Shown here piece by piece: positions 1 through 9,361 of a stretch of 64,000 nt of DNA. The DNA comes from Candidatus Saccharimonadota bacterium. GTDB lineage: Bacteria > Patescibacteriota > Saccharimonadia > Saccharimonadales > Saccharimonadaceae. Numbering within the stretch: position 1 is the stretch's first letter; each line of letters starts with the position of its first letter. A program made the position numbers and the translations under genes. The notes beneath the pieces are model-generated. The model saw only the letters and a program-made list of their open reading frames with translations, did no database searches and had not been told where the DNA came from. The stretch spans positions 1 through 64,000 of the forward strand of contig JAQGHA010000010.1 in assembly GCA_028289065.1 (NCBI GenBank). Direction: 5' to 3'.

Positions 1-661
1 TCAATGCGATGAAGATACCAAGACCAATTGTGAATGCACCGGTAAGGCGATCAAGGGTACGAGTTGCAGATGCAAATGCGAAACCAAGGATTGAAGTACC
101 TAGCAATTCAGCGAAGAAGACGTACCATTCTTTGCCACTTACGTTAGAGATATCAATAGCAGCAAACAGGGTTGGGGCTGTTTGGCCATATAGTTGTTGT
201 TGCTGTGAAACTTCCCCAGCACCGCCGATGAAAGCGTTGAATACAAGGTATGCAATTGCTGCACCAAGTAGTTGTACAAGAATGTACCCTACAGCTCGGA
301 GCCATCCAATGCGACGAGTTACCCAAGCACCAATAGTGATAGCTGGGTTAACGTGTGCACCAGAAATTGCACCGATCAATAGAACGATACCAACAAGTGC
401 GAAGAGCACGAAGATTGGTTGACCTTGACCGGCAATAATTACTCCTGCGAGTAAGAATGTACCGATGAACTCAGCGGCTAATGCACGCCATAGTTTAGCT
501 GAACGAAGTGATGTTACGATGTGTGAACTAAGTCCGGATTGTGATGCGGATGCAGACGCCGAGACAGTCTTTACAGTCTTAACAGTCGTTTTTGCTGACG
601 ATGAAGTGCTAGCTTTCACCGGAGCTTTCTTTTTAGTAGAAGCGGCCTTCTTAGTTGCCAT
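1..661 (-). CDS. Aquaporin / MIP-family channel (partial, C-terminus off window)
   Basis: This is a membrane channel for water or small neutral solutes. The first 220 residues are present and the end lies beyond the window edge. The first hemipore is clear: a hydrophobic helix (about 60-77), then SGAHVNPAITIG with the NPA box at 105-107, and further helices at about 122-145 and 180-198. The second NPA box would lie outside. The start is fixed by a strong AAGGAGGG ribosome site just upstream. Unusually, residues 1-50 are a soluble tail rich in Lys, Ala, Ser and Thr before the first helix, which is not normal for MIP channels. Whether it is an aquaporin or a glycerol facilitator cannot be decided from this half. 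Confidence 0.9.
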   Translation of the reverse strand, partial: MATKKAASTKKKAPVKASTSSSAKTTVKTVKTVSASASASQSGLSSHIVTSLRSAKLWRALAAEFIGTFLLAGVIIAGQGQPIFVLFALVGIVLLIGAISGAHVNPAITIGAWVTRRIGWLRAVGYILVQLLGAAIAYLVFNAFIGGAGEVSQQQQLYGQTAPTLFAAIDISNVSGKEWYVFFAELLGTSILGFAFASATRTLDRLTGAFTIGLGIFIAL

Positions 662-751
662 ATGTATTTCCCTCCTTATGGTAAATATGCCATCAGTATA
701 CCATAAACGATTCCGGTCAACACCTAGGCGACGGAGTGATATAGTAGGTAT

Positions 752-991
752 ATGGCATTATACGTAAAACAGACCGATACTCGTTCGCAACTACAGGAAA
801 AATTAGCGCAGGAATTGCAAGATAAAGCTCGTGAAAAAGCTAAAGAAGCCGAACTACCCGATGGCGTTGATGATTCGGCGTATATCGAAGGCACCAAAGT
901 GACTTCAAGTTTAGCCTGGGCCTGGATTCTTATTATTGTGGCTATTATTGGCATCGCAATTTGGCTGGTGATCGTTTCTGCTAGTAAATAG
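752..991 (+). CDS. Small C-terminally anchored membrane protein, unknown
   Basis: I do not recognise this 79-residue protein. Residues 1-50 are charged and helical (Gln, Lys, Glu rich, probably coiled coil). Residues 53-75 are a single hydrophobic segment rich in Ile, followed only by SASK, so it looks tail-anchored with most of the chain in the cytoplasm. A TATAGT box at 740-745 sits six bases before the ATG, so the message is probably leaderless. It is a single gene facing away from the aquaporin and just upstream of pheS. Function unknown. Confidence 0.7.
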   Translation: MALYVKQTDTRSQLQEKLAQELQDKAREKAKEAELPDGVDDSAYIEGTKVTSSLAWAWILIIVAIIGIAIWLVIVSASK

Positions 992-1040
992 CGGCAATTA
1001 CTCGCGTTGACGCTAGCGGTAGCGTATAATAAAAGCAATT

Positions 1041-2057
1041 ATGTCTACAATCGATGTTCAGGGTGTTCTTCAAGGTTTGCTACAGCAAGTTGCTGCGAGC
1101 GACACGCCGCGTGAGGTTTTAAAAGCACCTGAGTTTAAACAAATGTATGGCGCAATTGCCATACTGCCAGCTGAAGAGCGTGGCGCTTTTGGCCGTGAAG
1201 TAAACCAAGTTAAAGTTACCGTCGAGCAAGCTGTTGAAGCCCGCGAAAATGAACTTGAGTCAGCCGACGTTGTTGCACTTGATGTAACCGCCCCTTGGTC
1301 AGTAAATGGTACAAAGCCACAATTATTACCAACAAATCAAGGTACTCAGCACCCGCTTACTAAAGAACTTGATAACGTTATCGATATTTTTACCCGTATG
1401 GGCTTTGATGCTATTGAATCTCGGCAAATCGATGATGACCACCATATGTTTGGTACTTTGAACTTCCCAGAAGATCACCCAGCTCGTGACGGCTATGATA
1501 CTTTCCGTACTGAAGAAGGTTTTATTCCTCCAGCTCATACTTCAACCATGCAGCACCGCATTTTAAAAGACGGCAAAGCCCAACTGGAAGCCGGTGGCCA
1601 TATTGCAGCTATTAGTTACGGCCGAGTATTCCGTAACGAAGACGTTGATGCTACCCATGAACATACGTTCTACCAAGTGGAAGGTGTGTACGTTAGTAAA
1701 ACCGCCAACCTTGGGCAAATGCTTGGTACGCTTCGCAGTTTCTTTGAAACCTACTATGGCCAAACACTTCGTATCAAAACTCAACCGGCCTATTTCCCGT
1801 TTGTGGAACCAGGTTTGGAATTTGCCATTGAAAAACCAGCTGCTATTGGCGGTAAGACTGGCGACTGGTTAGAAATGCTTGGTTGTGGAATGATCCACCC
1901 GAATGTATTAAGAGAAGCTGGCATTGACCCTACACAGTACCGTGGTTTTGCTTGGGGTGGTGGTGTCGAGCGTTTAGTTATGCTGAAATATGGCATTGAA
2001 GATTTACGCCACTTTGAAGCCGGCAAATTGGCATTTTTAAGGAAATTTAAATCATGA
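1041..2057 (+). CDS. pheS: Phenylalanine-tRNA ligase alpha subunit
   Basis: The catalytic subunit of the (alpha-beta)2 enzyme that charges tRNA-Phe in the cytoplasm. At 338 residues it has the usual length. An N-terminal helical tRNA-binding arm (about 1-80) precedes the class II catalytic core. Visible are the HTSTMQHR substrate motif at 166-173 (HTSxxQ), motif 2 (GRVFRNED at 194-201) and motif 3 (GFAWGGGVERLVMLKYGI from 302). A TATAAT box at 1025-1030 ends ten bases before the ATG, so the leader is very short. The stop overlaps the pheT start by four bases (ATGA), giving translational coupling of the two subunits. Confidence 0.97.
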   Translation: MSTIDVQGVLQGLLQQVAASDTPREVLKAPEFKQMYGAIAILPAEERGAFGREVNQVKVTVEQAVEARENELESADVVALDVTAPWSVNGTKPQLLPTNQGTQHPLTKELDNVIDIFTRMGFDAIESRQIDDDHHMFGTLNFPEDHPARDGYDTFRTEEGFIPPAHTSTMQHRILKDGKAQLEAGGHIAAISYGRVFRNEDVDATHEHTFYQVEGVYVSKTANLGQMLGTLRSFFETYYGQTLRIKTQPAYFPFVEPGLEFAIEKPAAIGGKTGDWLEMLGCGMIHPNVLREAGIDPTQYRGFAWGGGVERLVMLKYGIEDLRHFEAGKLAFLRKFKS

Positions 2058-4531
2058 TTATCTCTGTAAACTGGCTCAAAAAGTTCACAAGTATTGATAT
2101 GCCGGTTGAACAACTCGCGACACTTATTGGTGAGCGCTTAGTTGAAATTGAAGGCATCGAAAACATTGGCGAAAAGTACCAAAACGTTATTGTCGCCAAA
2201 GTGGTTGAATGTGCCCCAATTGAAGGCACCGACCATTTGAATGCTACTAAAATTGATGACGGCGGTGTAGCTGAAGGCGTTGAACGTGATGAAAATGGGT
2301 TGGTCCAGGTTGTATGTGGTGCGCCAAATGTGCGAGCTGGCATGATGGTAGCTTGGTTGCCACCACAAAGCACTGTACCGGAAACTTTCCACGATGCCGA
2401 GCCATTTGTACTCAGTGTTCGGCCACTCCGTGGTGTCAACAGCAACGGAATGTTAGCCAGCGCCAAAGAACTTGATTTGTTTGATGACCACACCGGTATT
2501 TTAGAAGTTGATAAAGACTGTGCGCCCGGCTCGAAGTTTGCTGAAGTGTACGAACTGAACGATTACTTACTTGATATTGAAAATAAATCATTGACCCACC
2601 GGCCTGATGCCTTTGGTGTGATTGGTTTTGCTCGTGAAGTTGCCGGTATTCAAGGCAAGCCATTCACCACGCCTGACTGGTTGCACGATATCGCACCACA
2701 GTTCAGCCCAGTTCAAAACCTGGAAGTGCCGACCGTGCATATTGAAGACCCAGCATTATCTGACCGTTTCACGGCCATAGTATTAAGTGGTATCAATGAA
2801 ACGGCGCAGTCCCCAGTACAATTACAAACCTACCTTGCGCGTAGCGGTGTGCGGCCTATTAGTGCATCAGTCGATGTATCTAATTATTTAATGCTCTTAA
2901 CGGGCCAACCGTCACATACCTATGACTACGACAAATTCAAAGCCTTAGCCGGTGATGACTTTAGTATTCGAGTTCGCTCGGCTCGTTTTGAAGAAAAACT
3001 GACATTACTTGATGGTAAAGAAATTACGTTAGACCAAGCGGATATTGTGATTGCCGCTGGAAATGAAGCCGTTGGTTTAGCCGGTGCTATGGGTGGAGCA
3101 AATACAATAGTTGATGAAACGACCAAAAACGTACTGCTTGAAGTGGCCACTTTTGACCTGTATCACCTACGTTCAACCCAAATGCGCCATGGTATTTTTT
3201 CGGAAGCAATTACCCGTTTTACTAAAGGCGTACCAGCATCACTAGCTATGCCGGTATTAGCTGAAGCTGTTCGCCAGTTAACTGAATTCACCGGTGCCAG
3301 TGTTTCGAGTGACATTATTGAGGATTACCCGGGTGTTCGCGAGCAAATAACTGTCAATATTAATGAACAACACATTAATGAAACTCTAGGTACGCATTTT
3401 AGTGCTAACGACATTGCCGAATTGCTGCAAAATGTTGGTTTCGAAGTTGCCTTTAATGAACTAGACGCGACCGTTCGGGTGCCATATTGGCGCGAAGACA
3501 TTCATATCCCTGAAGATATTATTGAAGAAGTCGGGCGATTGGCTGGTTTTGATACCATTAACCTGACGCTGCCTCGCCGCGAATTTTCTGCTACTAAACC
3601 GCAACCTTTCGACGCACTGCGTTCACAAGTTCGGGCATTATTGGTCCGTGCCGGCGCTAATGAAGTGTTGACGTACAGTTTTGTGCATGGTGATATGTTG
3701 AAGAAAGCCGGCCAAAACCCCGATGACGCTTACCGAATTGTTAATAGCATTAGCCCTGACCTGCAGTATTACCGCCAAAGCCTGACGCCTAACTTGTTAA
3801 ACTTGGTTCATCCGAACCGAAAAGCAGGCTACGACGAATTTGCTATTTTTGAATGCAATAAGGCTCACCGGAAATCTGCTGGTCAAACCGAAGAGAACGT
3901 ACCGGTCGAATTTGATAGCATCGCCTTAGTTATTGCTAAGGCCAAAGCAAAGGGCGATGCTTTTTACGATGCTAAACACTACTTAGAATACGTGGCTGAC
4001 GTGCTTGGGCTGACACTTCGCTACGAACCACTTAGCGATGGTGATGCCACTGCAGCACCTTTTGAACCGGCTCGAAGTGCGGCTATTTTCGACGCGAAGT
4101 CAGATAGTTACCTTGGGGTTGTAGGTGAGTATAAAAAGTCGGTCCAAAAGGGCTTCAAGCTGCCTGACTTTACGGCCGGTTTTGAAATTAACCCACGTGC
4201 TTTACATGAAGCAGTTCAAAATGTCGGGCAGCGTTACCAAGCCTTAAGTCGCTACCCAGGTACTGAACGTGATATTACATTCCAAACTCCGTCAGACGTT
4301 ACGTTCCAAACGATTATTAATGAAGCGACGAATGCCTTAACAGATACGAATTTCATTACAACTGTCGTACCACTCGGTATTTACCAAGCTGAAGGCAGTG
4401 ATGAAAAAAATAGTACCGTTAGAATCAAACTGGTATCGTATAATAAGACACTGACAAATGAGGAAGTAACGGCTGTAATTGATAGCGTCATCGCACGTGT
4501 CGTAGAAGCTACGAAAGGGAGAGTGATTTAA
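2054..4531 (+). CDS. pheT: Phenylalanine-tRNA ligase beta subunit
   Basis: The structural and editing partner of PheS, 825 residues, close to the bacterial norm. In order: an EMAP-type tRNA-binding domain (about 39-150), the B3/B4 editing region (about 210-390), B5 domain (about 415-490), a catalytic-like core and a C-terminal ferredoxin-fold anticodon-binding domain starting near residue 730 with the typical SRYPGTERDITF sequence. Its ATG is inside the end of pheS, and its stop shares one base with the start of the following FKBP gene. The three genes therefore form one operon. Confidence 0.97.
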   Translation: MIISVNWLKKFTSIDMPVEQLATLIGERLVEIEGIENIGEKYQNVIVAKVVECAPIEGTDHLNATKIDDGGVAEGVERDENGLVQVVCGAPNVRAGMMVAWLPPQSTVPETFHDAEPFVLSVRPLRGVNSNGMLASAKELDLFDDHTGILEVDKDCAPGSKFAEVYELNDYLLDIENKSLTHRPDAFGVIGFAREVAGIQGKPFTTPDWLHDIAPQFSPVQNLEVPTVHIEDPALSDRFTAIVLSGINETAQSPVQLQTYLARSGVRPISASVDVSNYLMLLTGQPSHTYDYDKFKALAGDDFSIRVRSARFEEKLTLLDGKEITLDQADIVIAAGNEAVGLAGAMGGANTIVDETTKNVLLEVATFDLYHLRSTQMRHGIFSEAITRFTKGVPASLAMPVLAEAVRQLTEFTGASVSSDIIEDYPGVREQITVNINEQHINETLGTHFSANDIAELLQNVGFEVAFNELDATVRVPYWREDIHIPEDIIEEVGRLAGFDTINLTLPRREFSATKPQPFDALRSQVRALLVRAGANEVLTYSFVHGDMLKKAGQNPDDAYRIVNSISPDLQYYRQSLTPNLLNLVHPNRKAGYDEFAIFECNKAHRKSAGQTEENVPVEFDSIALVIAKAKAKGDAFYDAKHYLEYVADVLGLTLRYEPLSDGDATAAPFEPARSAAIFDAKSDSYLGVVGEYKKSVQKGFKLPDFTAGFEINPRALHEAVQNVGQRYQALSRYPGTERDITFQTPSDVTFQTIINEATNALTDTNFITTVVPLGIYQAEGSDEKNSTVRIKLVSYNKTLTNEEVTAVIDSVIARVVEATKGRVI

Positions 4532-5193
4532 TGGCTGCAACTAAAGGACAACGCATTGGTATCTGGATCATTGCAGTATTTATGCTAGTAGGAACCGTCG
4601 GCTCATTTATTGCCATTGTACTGGCAAATAGCAACCAACAAACTGATCAACAAAAAGCTCAAGCGGCCTATGCTGCATATCAAAAAGAAAGCGAAGTGTA
4701 TCAAGCTAAAGTAAGTGCTCAGGCTTCTGAACTTTCAAAGCAATATTTTAGTACATTTAATCAATTCGCTTCTCGACCAGCCGCTTTTGATGCTACTAGT
4801 GTCACTGAACTAAAAACCAACGATTTAATTGTTGGTAGCGGTGATGCTATTACGACTAATTCAAGCTTTACGGCCTATTACCTTGGCTGGAACCCAACCG
4901 GTAAAGTATTTGACGGTTCGATTTCGGGGGATGCTTTAAAAGCTCCATTTGCTGTAACTCCAGGTGGTGTTATTGAAGGTTGGACTAAAGGTACCGATGG
5001 TATGAAAGTTGGCGGTGTTCGTGAATTAACCATTCCGGCATCATTAGCTTACGGCGAAAAAGGCAGCGGTGAAGATATTCCGGCTAATACCCCAATTAAG
5101 TTTATTGTGATGATTATTCCAACACCAGAAGTAATTCCTCAACCAGTTCCATCAGCTGAATTAATTAAATACTCACAACAAGGACTTTTGTAA
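4531..5193 (+). CDS. Membrane-anchored FKBP-type peptidyl-prolyl isomerase
   Basis: A proline isomerase likely acting outside the membrane on exported proteins. Residues 8-32 form one transmembrane anchor. A Gln/Ala/Lys-rich helical linker follows (about 36-75), and the FKBP fold covers about 95-195, with TAYYLGWNPTGKVFDGS, PGGVIEGWTKGTDGMKVGG and IPASLAYGEKGSG matching the conserved FKBP strands and active-site region. The start overlaps the pheT stop by one base, so it is co-translated with pheST. That linkage has no evident metabolic sense and is probably just compact packing. The next gene, thioredoxin reductase, begins one base after its stop. Confidence 0.9.
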   Translation: MAATKGQRIGIWIIAVFMLVGTVGSFIAIVLANSNQQTDQQKAQAAYAAYQKESEVYQAKVSAQASELSKQYFSTFNQFASRPAAFDATSVTELKTNDLIVGSGDAITTNSSFTAYYLGWNPTGKVFDGSISGDALKAPFAVTPGGVIEGWTKGTDGMKVGGVRELTIPASLAYGEKGSGEDIPANTPIKFIVMIIPTPEVIPQPVPSAELIKYSQQGLL

Positions 5194-5194
5194 G

Positions 5195-6145
5195 ATGGAC
5201 ACACCAATTCGAGATGTTATTACTATTGGGGCTGGCCCAAGCGCTTTAACTGCGGCTATCTACACAACTCGTGAAGATATTGATACAGTGCTGTATGAGA
5301 AATCAGCCATTGGTGGCTTAGCGGCGATTACTGATATGGTTGATAATTACCCAGGCTTTCCTGATGGTATTGAAGGTATGACTTTAGCAGGCAACCTTGA
5401 AAAGCAAGCCGAACGTTTTGGTGCCCATATTGAATATGGCGATGTTACGGCTATTAAAGCTGACGGTAAGTATAAAGTTGTGACCGTTGATGGTGCTGAC
5501 GTAAAAGCAAAGGCTGTGCTGATTGCAACCGGGAGTGATTACAAAAAACTTGGCGTTCCTGGCGAAAAAGAATTTTACGGCCGAGGCGTCCATTACTGCG
5601 CAACCTGCGATGGTGCCTTTTACCGTGATAAAACATTGGTTGTTGTTGGTGGCGGTAACTCGGCATTACAAGAAGCTATCTTTTTAACTCGTTACACAAC
5701 CCACATCGATTTATTGGTTCGAAGTACTATTAAAGCTAGTGACGTGTTGCAACATGAAATTCAGAAGTATGTCGATGAGGGTAAAGTAACCATACACCTT
5801 AATACAACTACTGATGAGATTATTGATACCAACGGGCGCGTATCAAGTGTGAAAATTACTGAAAACGGCCAACCGGCTGAAATTATTACCGATGGTATAT
5901 TTGTTTTCGTCGGTTTGATGCCTAACACCGGTTTCTTAGCTGATAGCCCTATTGAACTTGATGAAGTAGGCCTAATTAGGACTGACTTAAAACTACGTAC
6001 ATCCATGGAAGGCGTCTACGCCAGTGGTGATGTTCGTAGTGGCGCAACTATGCAAATCGCTAGCGCCGTTGGTGAAGGTGCTGCTGCAGCCCTTTCAATT
6101 CGTGAATACCTTGATGAGTTCAACCGCACCGAAGCGGCTGCTTAA
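5195..6145 (+). CDS. trxB: Thioredoxin-disulfide reductase
   Basis: A cytoplasmic NADPH-dependent flavoprotein that reduces thioredoxin. At 316 residues it is typical of the low-molecular-weight type. Visible are the FAD motif GAGPSA at 12-17, the redox-active CATC (Cys135, Cys138) in HYCATCDGAFY, the NADPH-binding GGGNSALQEA at 152-161, and the closing FAD motif around YASGDVRSGATMQIASAVGEG. Last gene of the pheST operon. Its stop overlaps the stop of the convergent phospholipase D-family gene by four bases, with no terminator between them. Confidence 0.96.
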   Translation: MDTPIRDVITIGAGPSALTAAIYTTREDIDTVLYEKSAIGGLAAITDMVDNYPGFPDGIEGMTLAGNLEKQAERFGAHIEYGDVTAIKADGKYKVVTVDGADVKAKAVLIATGSDYKKLGVPGEKEFYGRGVHYCATCDGAFYRDKTLVVVGGGNSALQEAIFLTRYTTHIDLLVRSTIKASDVLQHEIQKYVDEGKVTIHLNTTTDEIIDTNGRVSSVKITENGQPAEIITDGIFVFVGLMPNTGFLADSPIELDEVGLIRTDLKLRTSMEGVYASGDVRSGATMQIASAVGEGAAAALSIREYLDEFNRTEAAA

Positions 6146-7119
6146 GCAATTCGCTTAGCAATAAATTCTTCTAACTGACTAATAATTTTCATATCACTGG
6201 TTTCTAGTGCGATTTCTCGCGTTCCCAATAATACGCCGGTATAGGCAAAGTTGTGTGAGCCAGTAATAGCTCGTTTTGTACCATCTGCCATGGTGAAAAT
6301 AATGAACTTCGCATGTAAGTAGCGTTTTTTTCGATAACTTGTTTGCAGGCCACTGACGAATTGGCTAAAAGAAATGACTAGTTTATTGAGGCCATACGTA
6401 TTCGAAGCTTTATTATAATAAAGCTTCACATGTTTCTTCTTTTTTAGTATTCGGGCTAATTTACCAGTTGGACAGTACTGTGATACGAAAGAGATTTTGA
6501 TAGCCTCCTCGGCTAATTCACAGGCACGGCGGTAAATAACTGATTGACCGATAATACCGCCGTCAATGAGGATTTTTTTGTCTTTTAATTCAACAATTGC
6601 ACTCGGGTAATTACCGGATTTTTGTTCAGAACGTTGAATGCGAATTTGTTCTTCTACCAAACGGTCGGCCAAGGCGGCATCGTCGATACGAAACATATAA
6701 TCAACGTTATCAATACCGCCATCGTATAAATTTACGCCACCGAAAGTAAAGACCGTATCATCAATCACACACCATTTGCTATGGGTTCGACCACTAAAAA
6801 TCGTCAGCCGGTTGCGACCGAGCCAGTGGAAAGTAGCTCCTGATTTTTTTAACACTTTTACCATTTGGTTGGTGCTGTGTGAGCCAGGGCTATAATAACG
6901 AATTGGCAGGAAACCGCCGTTTACTTCACCGTAAGTAAAGATATCAGCGGCAACGTTAACTTGAACGCCTCGTTGGGCGGCTTGTTTAATTGCAGCTAGT
7001 AGCTCGCTGGTATTTGGATGATCTGCCATCACCATAGAAATTAAGTACACACGTTTTTTAGCATTGCGTACCAGGGCGGCCGCTTCAGCGACATATTCAA
7101 TAGGAGAAACGAGCTTCAT
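6142..7119 (-). CDS. Phospholipase D-family protein (cardiolipin synthase-like)
   Basis: A two-motif PLD-superfamily enzyme, 325 residues, probably acting on phospholipid phosphodiesters. The first HKD motif is intact (HSKWCVID, 113-120). The second (HAKFIIFT, 269-276) has Thr where Asp is usual, but is followed by the normal GSHN. No transmembrane segment is evident from the chosen start. I chose the Met before KLVSPIEYV because TATACT lies nine bases upstream; a longer open frame upstream has an unlikely sequence. Nuclease activity, as in other PLD members, cannot be excluded. It is divergent from ppa. Confidence 0.8.
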   Translation of the reverse strand: MKLVSPIEYVAEAAALVRNAKKRVYLISMVMADHPNTSELLAAIKQAAQRGVQVNVAADIFTYGEVNGGFLPIRYYSPGSHSTNQMVKVLKKSGATFHWLGRNRLTIFSGRTHSKWCVIDDTVFTFGGVNLYDGGIDNVDYMFRIDDAALADRLVEEQIRIQRSEQKSGNYPSAIVELKDKKILIDGGIIGQSVIYRRACELAEEAIKISFVSQYCPTGKLARILKKKKHVKLYYNKASNTYGLNKLVISFSQFVSGLQTSYRKKRYLHAKFIIFTMADGTKRAITGSHNFAYTGVLLGTREIALETSDMKIISQLEEFIAKRIA

Positions 7120-7176
7120 CTTTAATAAAGTATAGCATGATGCTAAAATAACAGAGATAAACAAAGGAGAAAAGTA

Positions 7177-7713
7177 GTGGCTGATTTTAATAAAATTCTT
7201 ACACCTGGTGATATTGATGGTGGAATCGTAAATGTAGTAATCGAAATTCCACAAGGAAGTTCACATAAAATTGAATGGAACCGTGAGTTGGCGGTATTTC
7301 AACTTGACCGAGTTGAGCCAACTATTTTCGCAAAACCTACCAACTATGGTTTTATTCCGCAAACACTTGATGAAGACGGTGACGAATTGGATGCGCTGAT
7401 TATTACTAACGAACCACTTCCTACCGGCATCTTTCTAGAAGCCAAAGTTATTGGTGTTATGAAATTTGAAGACGACGGCGAAGTTGATGATAAGGTTATC
7501 GTTGTACCAGCTGATGATCGTAATACCGGCAATGCGATTAATTCACTTGAAGACCTTCCGAAGCAATTAATCTCTCAAATTGAACACCACTTTTCTCACT
7601 ATAAAGACTTAAAAAAGCCAGGCAGTACTATTGTTAAAGGTTTTGGCGATGCTACTGAAGCAAAGCAAATTATTCACGAAGCGGTTGAACGCTGGAATAA
7701 CTTAGCTAAGTAA
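7177..7713 (+). CDS. ppa: Inorganic pyrophosphatase, family I
   Basis: This enzyme hydrolyses pyrophosphate released by polymer synthesis, in the cytoplasm. At 178 residues it has the usual family I length. The metal-binding signature is DEDGDELDAL (Asp67, Asp69, Asp72), with a second acidic cluster FEDDGEVDDK. It starts with GTG, chosen because AAAGGAG lies six bases upstream. Its stop codon abuts the stop of the convergent Rel gene with no base between. A (p)ppGpp hydrolase, which releases pyrophosphate, is thus its neighbour, though on the other strand. Confidence 0.96.
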   Translation: MADFNKILTPGDIDGGIVNVVIEIPQGSSHKIEWNRELAVFQLDRVEPTIFAKPTNYGFIPQTLDEDGDELDALIITNEPLPTGIFLEAKVIGVMKFEDDGEVDDKVIVVPADDRNTGNAINSLEDLPKQLISQIEHHFSHYKDLKKPGSTIVKGFGDATEAKQIIHEAVERWNNLAK

Positions 7714-9270
7714 TTACGATTTATCGTTTTTTGAATGAACCCGGGTCTTCCGGGTTTTTTCACGTATGATGCCAGCAGCGTGGGTGATACTTTGAATCGC
7801 GCCGTTTTTCCGAAGCTGTGCACGTAATTTTGCCCGAGCGTGGGTAGTCGAGACTAACTCAAGCCAACTGGTTTTTGGTGAGACACTTTTACGGGTCATG
7901 ATTTCAACCACATCACCATTGGAAAGTGGTTTATCGAAAGCATGAATAGAACCATTCACTCGAAAGCCATAGGCGTGCTTACCTAGGTCGCTGTGAACGA
8001 GATAAGCGAAATCAAGCGGAAAGGCACCTTCCGGGAGGTTATATATATCACCCTTTGGAGAGTAGACGAATATACGGTTACCAAACAAATCAATGTTAAG
8101 TTGTGAATCGGTAATTTCTTCGCCACTGCGCAGTTTGGTAGCGATTTCTTGAAGTTGAGTGATCCACTGCATATTACTTGGAAGGACGGCGCTTTTTTTG
8201 CCACGCGTATAATCTTTCGAACTCTTTTGTTCGTGATAGTGGAAACTAGCGGCTAAACCACGTTCAGAGTATTCGTGCATTTCGTACGTCCGAATTTGGA
8301 ATTCGACAATCTGCTTACTTGGCGTAAGAACGGTGGTATGTAAACTTTGGTAGCCATTTGGCTTTGGAATGGCAATATAGTCTTTAATGCGGGCGATCAT
8401 TGGTTGGTATAACGAATGCAAGATACCAAGCACTCGATAACAATCCTCTTTAGTCTCTACAATCACACGCAGTGCCATTAGGTCATAAACGTCATCGATA
8501 TTGCCATCAACCTTTTTGAGCTTTTTATGTAAACTATAAATACTCTTCACACGGCCGTTAATGTCGTTGGAAATGTTCTGTGCTTTAAGGGCACGGTCGA
8601 CTTCCTCGCGCACAATACCAAGCTTACGGGTACTTTTACCTAAACGCTTACGCATAAGGTTTTGAAGGCGCTTAAACTCGACTGGATCTATATAACTATA
8701 GGCAAGCTCCTCAATTTGCATCCGTACCCGGCCCATACCAAGTCTGTCGGCCATCGGTGCAAACACTTCTAGGCTTTCACGAGCAATCTTTATCTGTTTT
8801 TCCCGAGGCATGTGTTGAAGAGTTTGCATGTTATGAAGACGGTCGGCCAGCTTAATAATAATGACGCGAACATCTTGGCCAACGGCAATTAATAATTTCG
8901 ATAAGTTATCTTTGGTTTGCGGTAAGTATTCGGCGAGGTCGTGCATGCCGGCCCGGGCTTTGGAAACCTTAGTTACACCGTCAACCAAAAAAGAAACATC
9001 TTTACCAAAAAGATTTTCCAGTTGGTCTAACGATAAGTCGGTATCTTCAACCGTATCGTGAAGGATGCCGGCGATAACCGTGTCGATATCCATGCCCCAA
9101 TCGACCAGTGTGGTGGCTACGGCCATAGGGTGAATGATATAGGCTTCGCCGCTTTTACGCTTTTGGCCTTCGTGTGCTGTTGTAGCAATATCGATGGCAT
9201 GTTCCAGCTCTAAAAGCTCTACTTCTTCGTAAAATGGACGGGCGTGTTCTAACAGTTCACCTTTTTTCAT
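7714..9270 (-). CDS. rel: Bifunctional (p)ppGpp synthetase/hydrolase, short form
   Basis: Makes and degrades the stringent-response alarmone. The HD hydrolase domain is intact (HDTVED, 71-76). The synthetase domain shows GRVKSIYSLHKKL, GYQSLHT and EFQIRT. The RIKD at 294-297 is the RxKD form that goes with bifunctional Rel rather than synthetase-only RelA. A TGS domain follows (about 398-460). The protein stops at 518 residues, so the helical, zinc-finger and ACT/RRM regulatory domains of full-length Rel (over 700 residues) are missing. Ribosome sensing may therefore differ. TATACT lies six bases before the ATG, predicting a leaderless message. Confidence 0.94.
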   Translation of the reverse strand: MKKGELLEHARPFYEEVELLELEHAIDIATTAHEGQKRKSGEAYIIHPMAVATTLVDWGMDIDTVIAGILHDTVEDTDLSLDQLENLFGKDVSFLVDGVTKVSKARAGMHDLAEYLPQTKDNLSKLLIAVGQDVRVIIIKLADRLHNMQTLQHMPREKQIKIARESLEVFAPMADRLGMGRVRMQIEELAYSYIDPVEFKRLQNLMRKRLGKSTRKLGIVREEVDRALKAQNISNDINGRVKSIYSLHKKLKKVDGNIDDVYDLMALRVIVETKEDCYRVLGILHSLYQPMIARIKDYIAIPKPNGYQSLHTTVLTPSKQIVEFQIRTYEMHEYSERGLAASFHYHEQKSSKDYTRGKKSAVLPSNMQWITQLQEIATKLRSGEEITDSQLNIDLFGNRIFVYSPKGDIYNLPEGAFPLDFAYLVHSDLGKHAYGFRVNGSIHAFDKPLSNGDVVEIMTRKSVSPKTSWLELVSTTHARAKLRAQLRKNGAIQSITHAAGIIREKTRKTRVHSKNDKS

Positions 9271-9361
9271 ATACGTAGTATACGAAAGTTTGGTGACTTA
9301 CGGTAGTTGGTATATAATAACGACCAATAGAGCTAATGTTTAAGAAGGAGTGGTATTAACC

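Noticed and set aside
9-422. Open frame on the plus strand at the window start
   Set aside because: It is the antisense of the aquaporin gene; composition and lack of motifs show it is a shadow.
2049-2057. Possible recoding of TGA as glycine, as in some Patescibacteria
   Set aside because: TGA ends pheS and the first transketolase half at correct family lengths with ATGA overlaps, and no gene here contains in-frame TGA.
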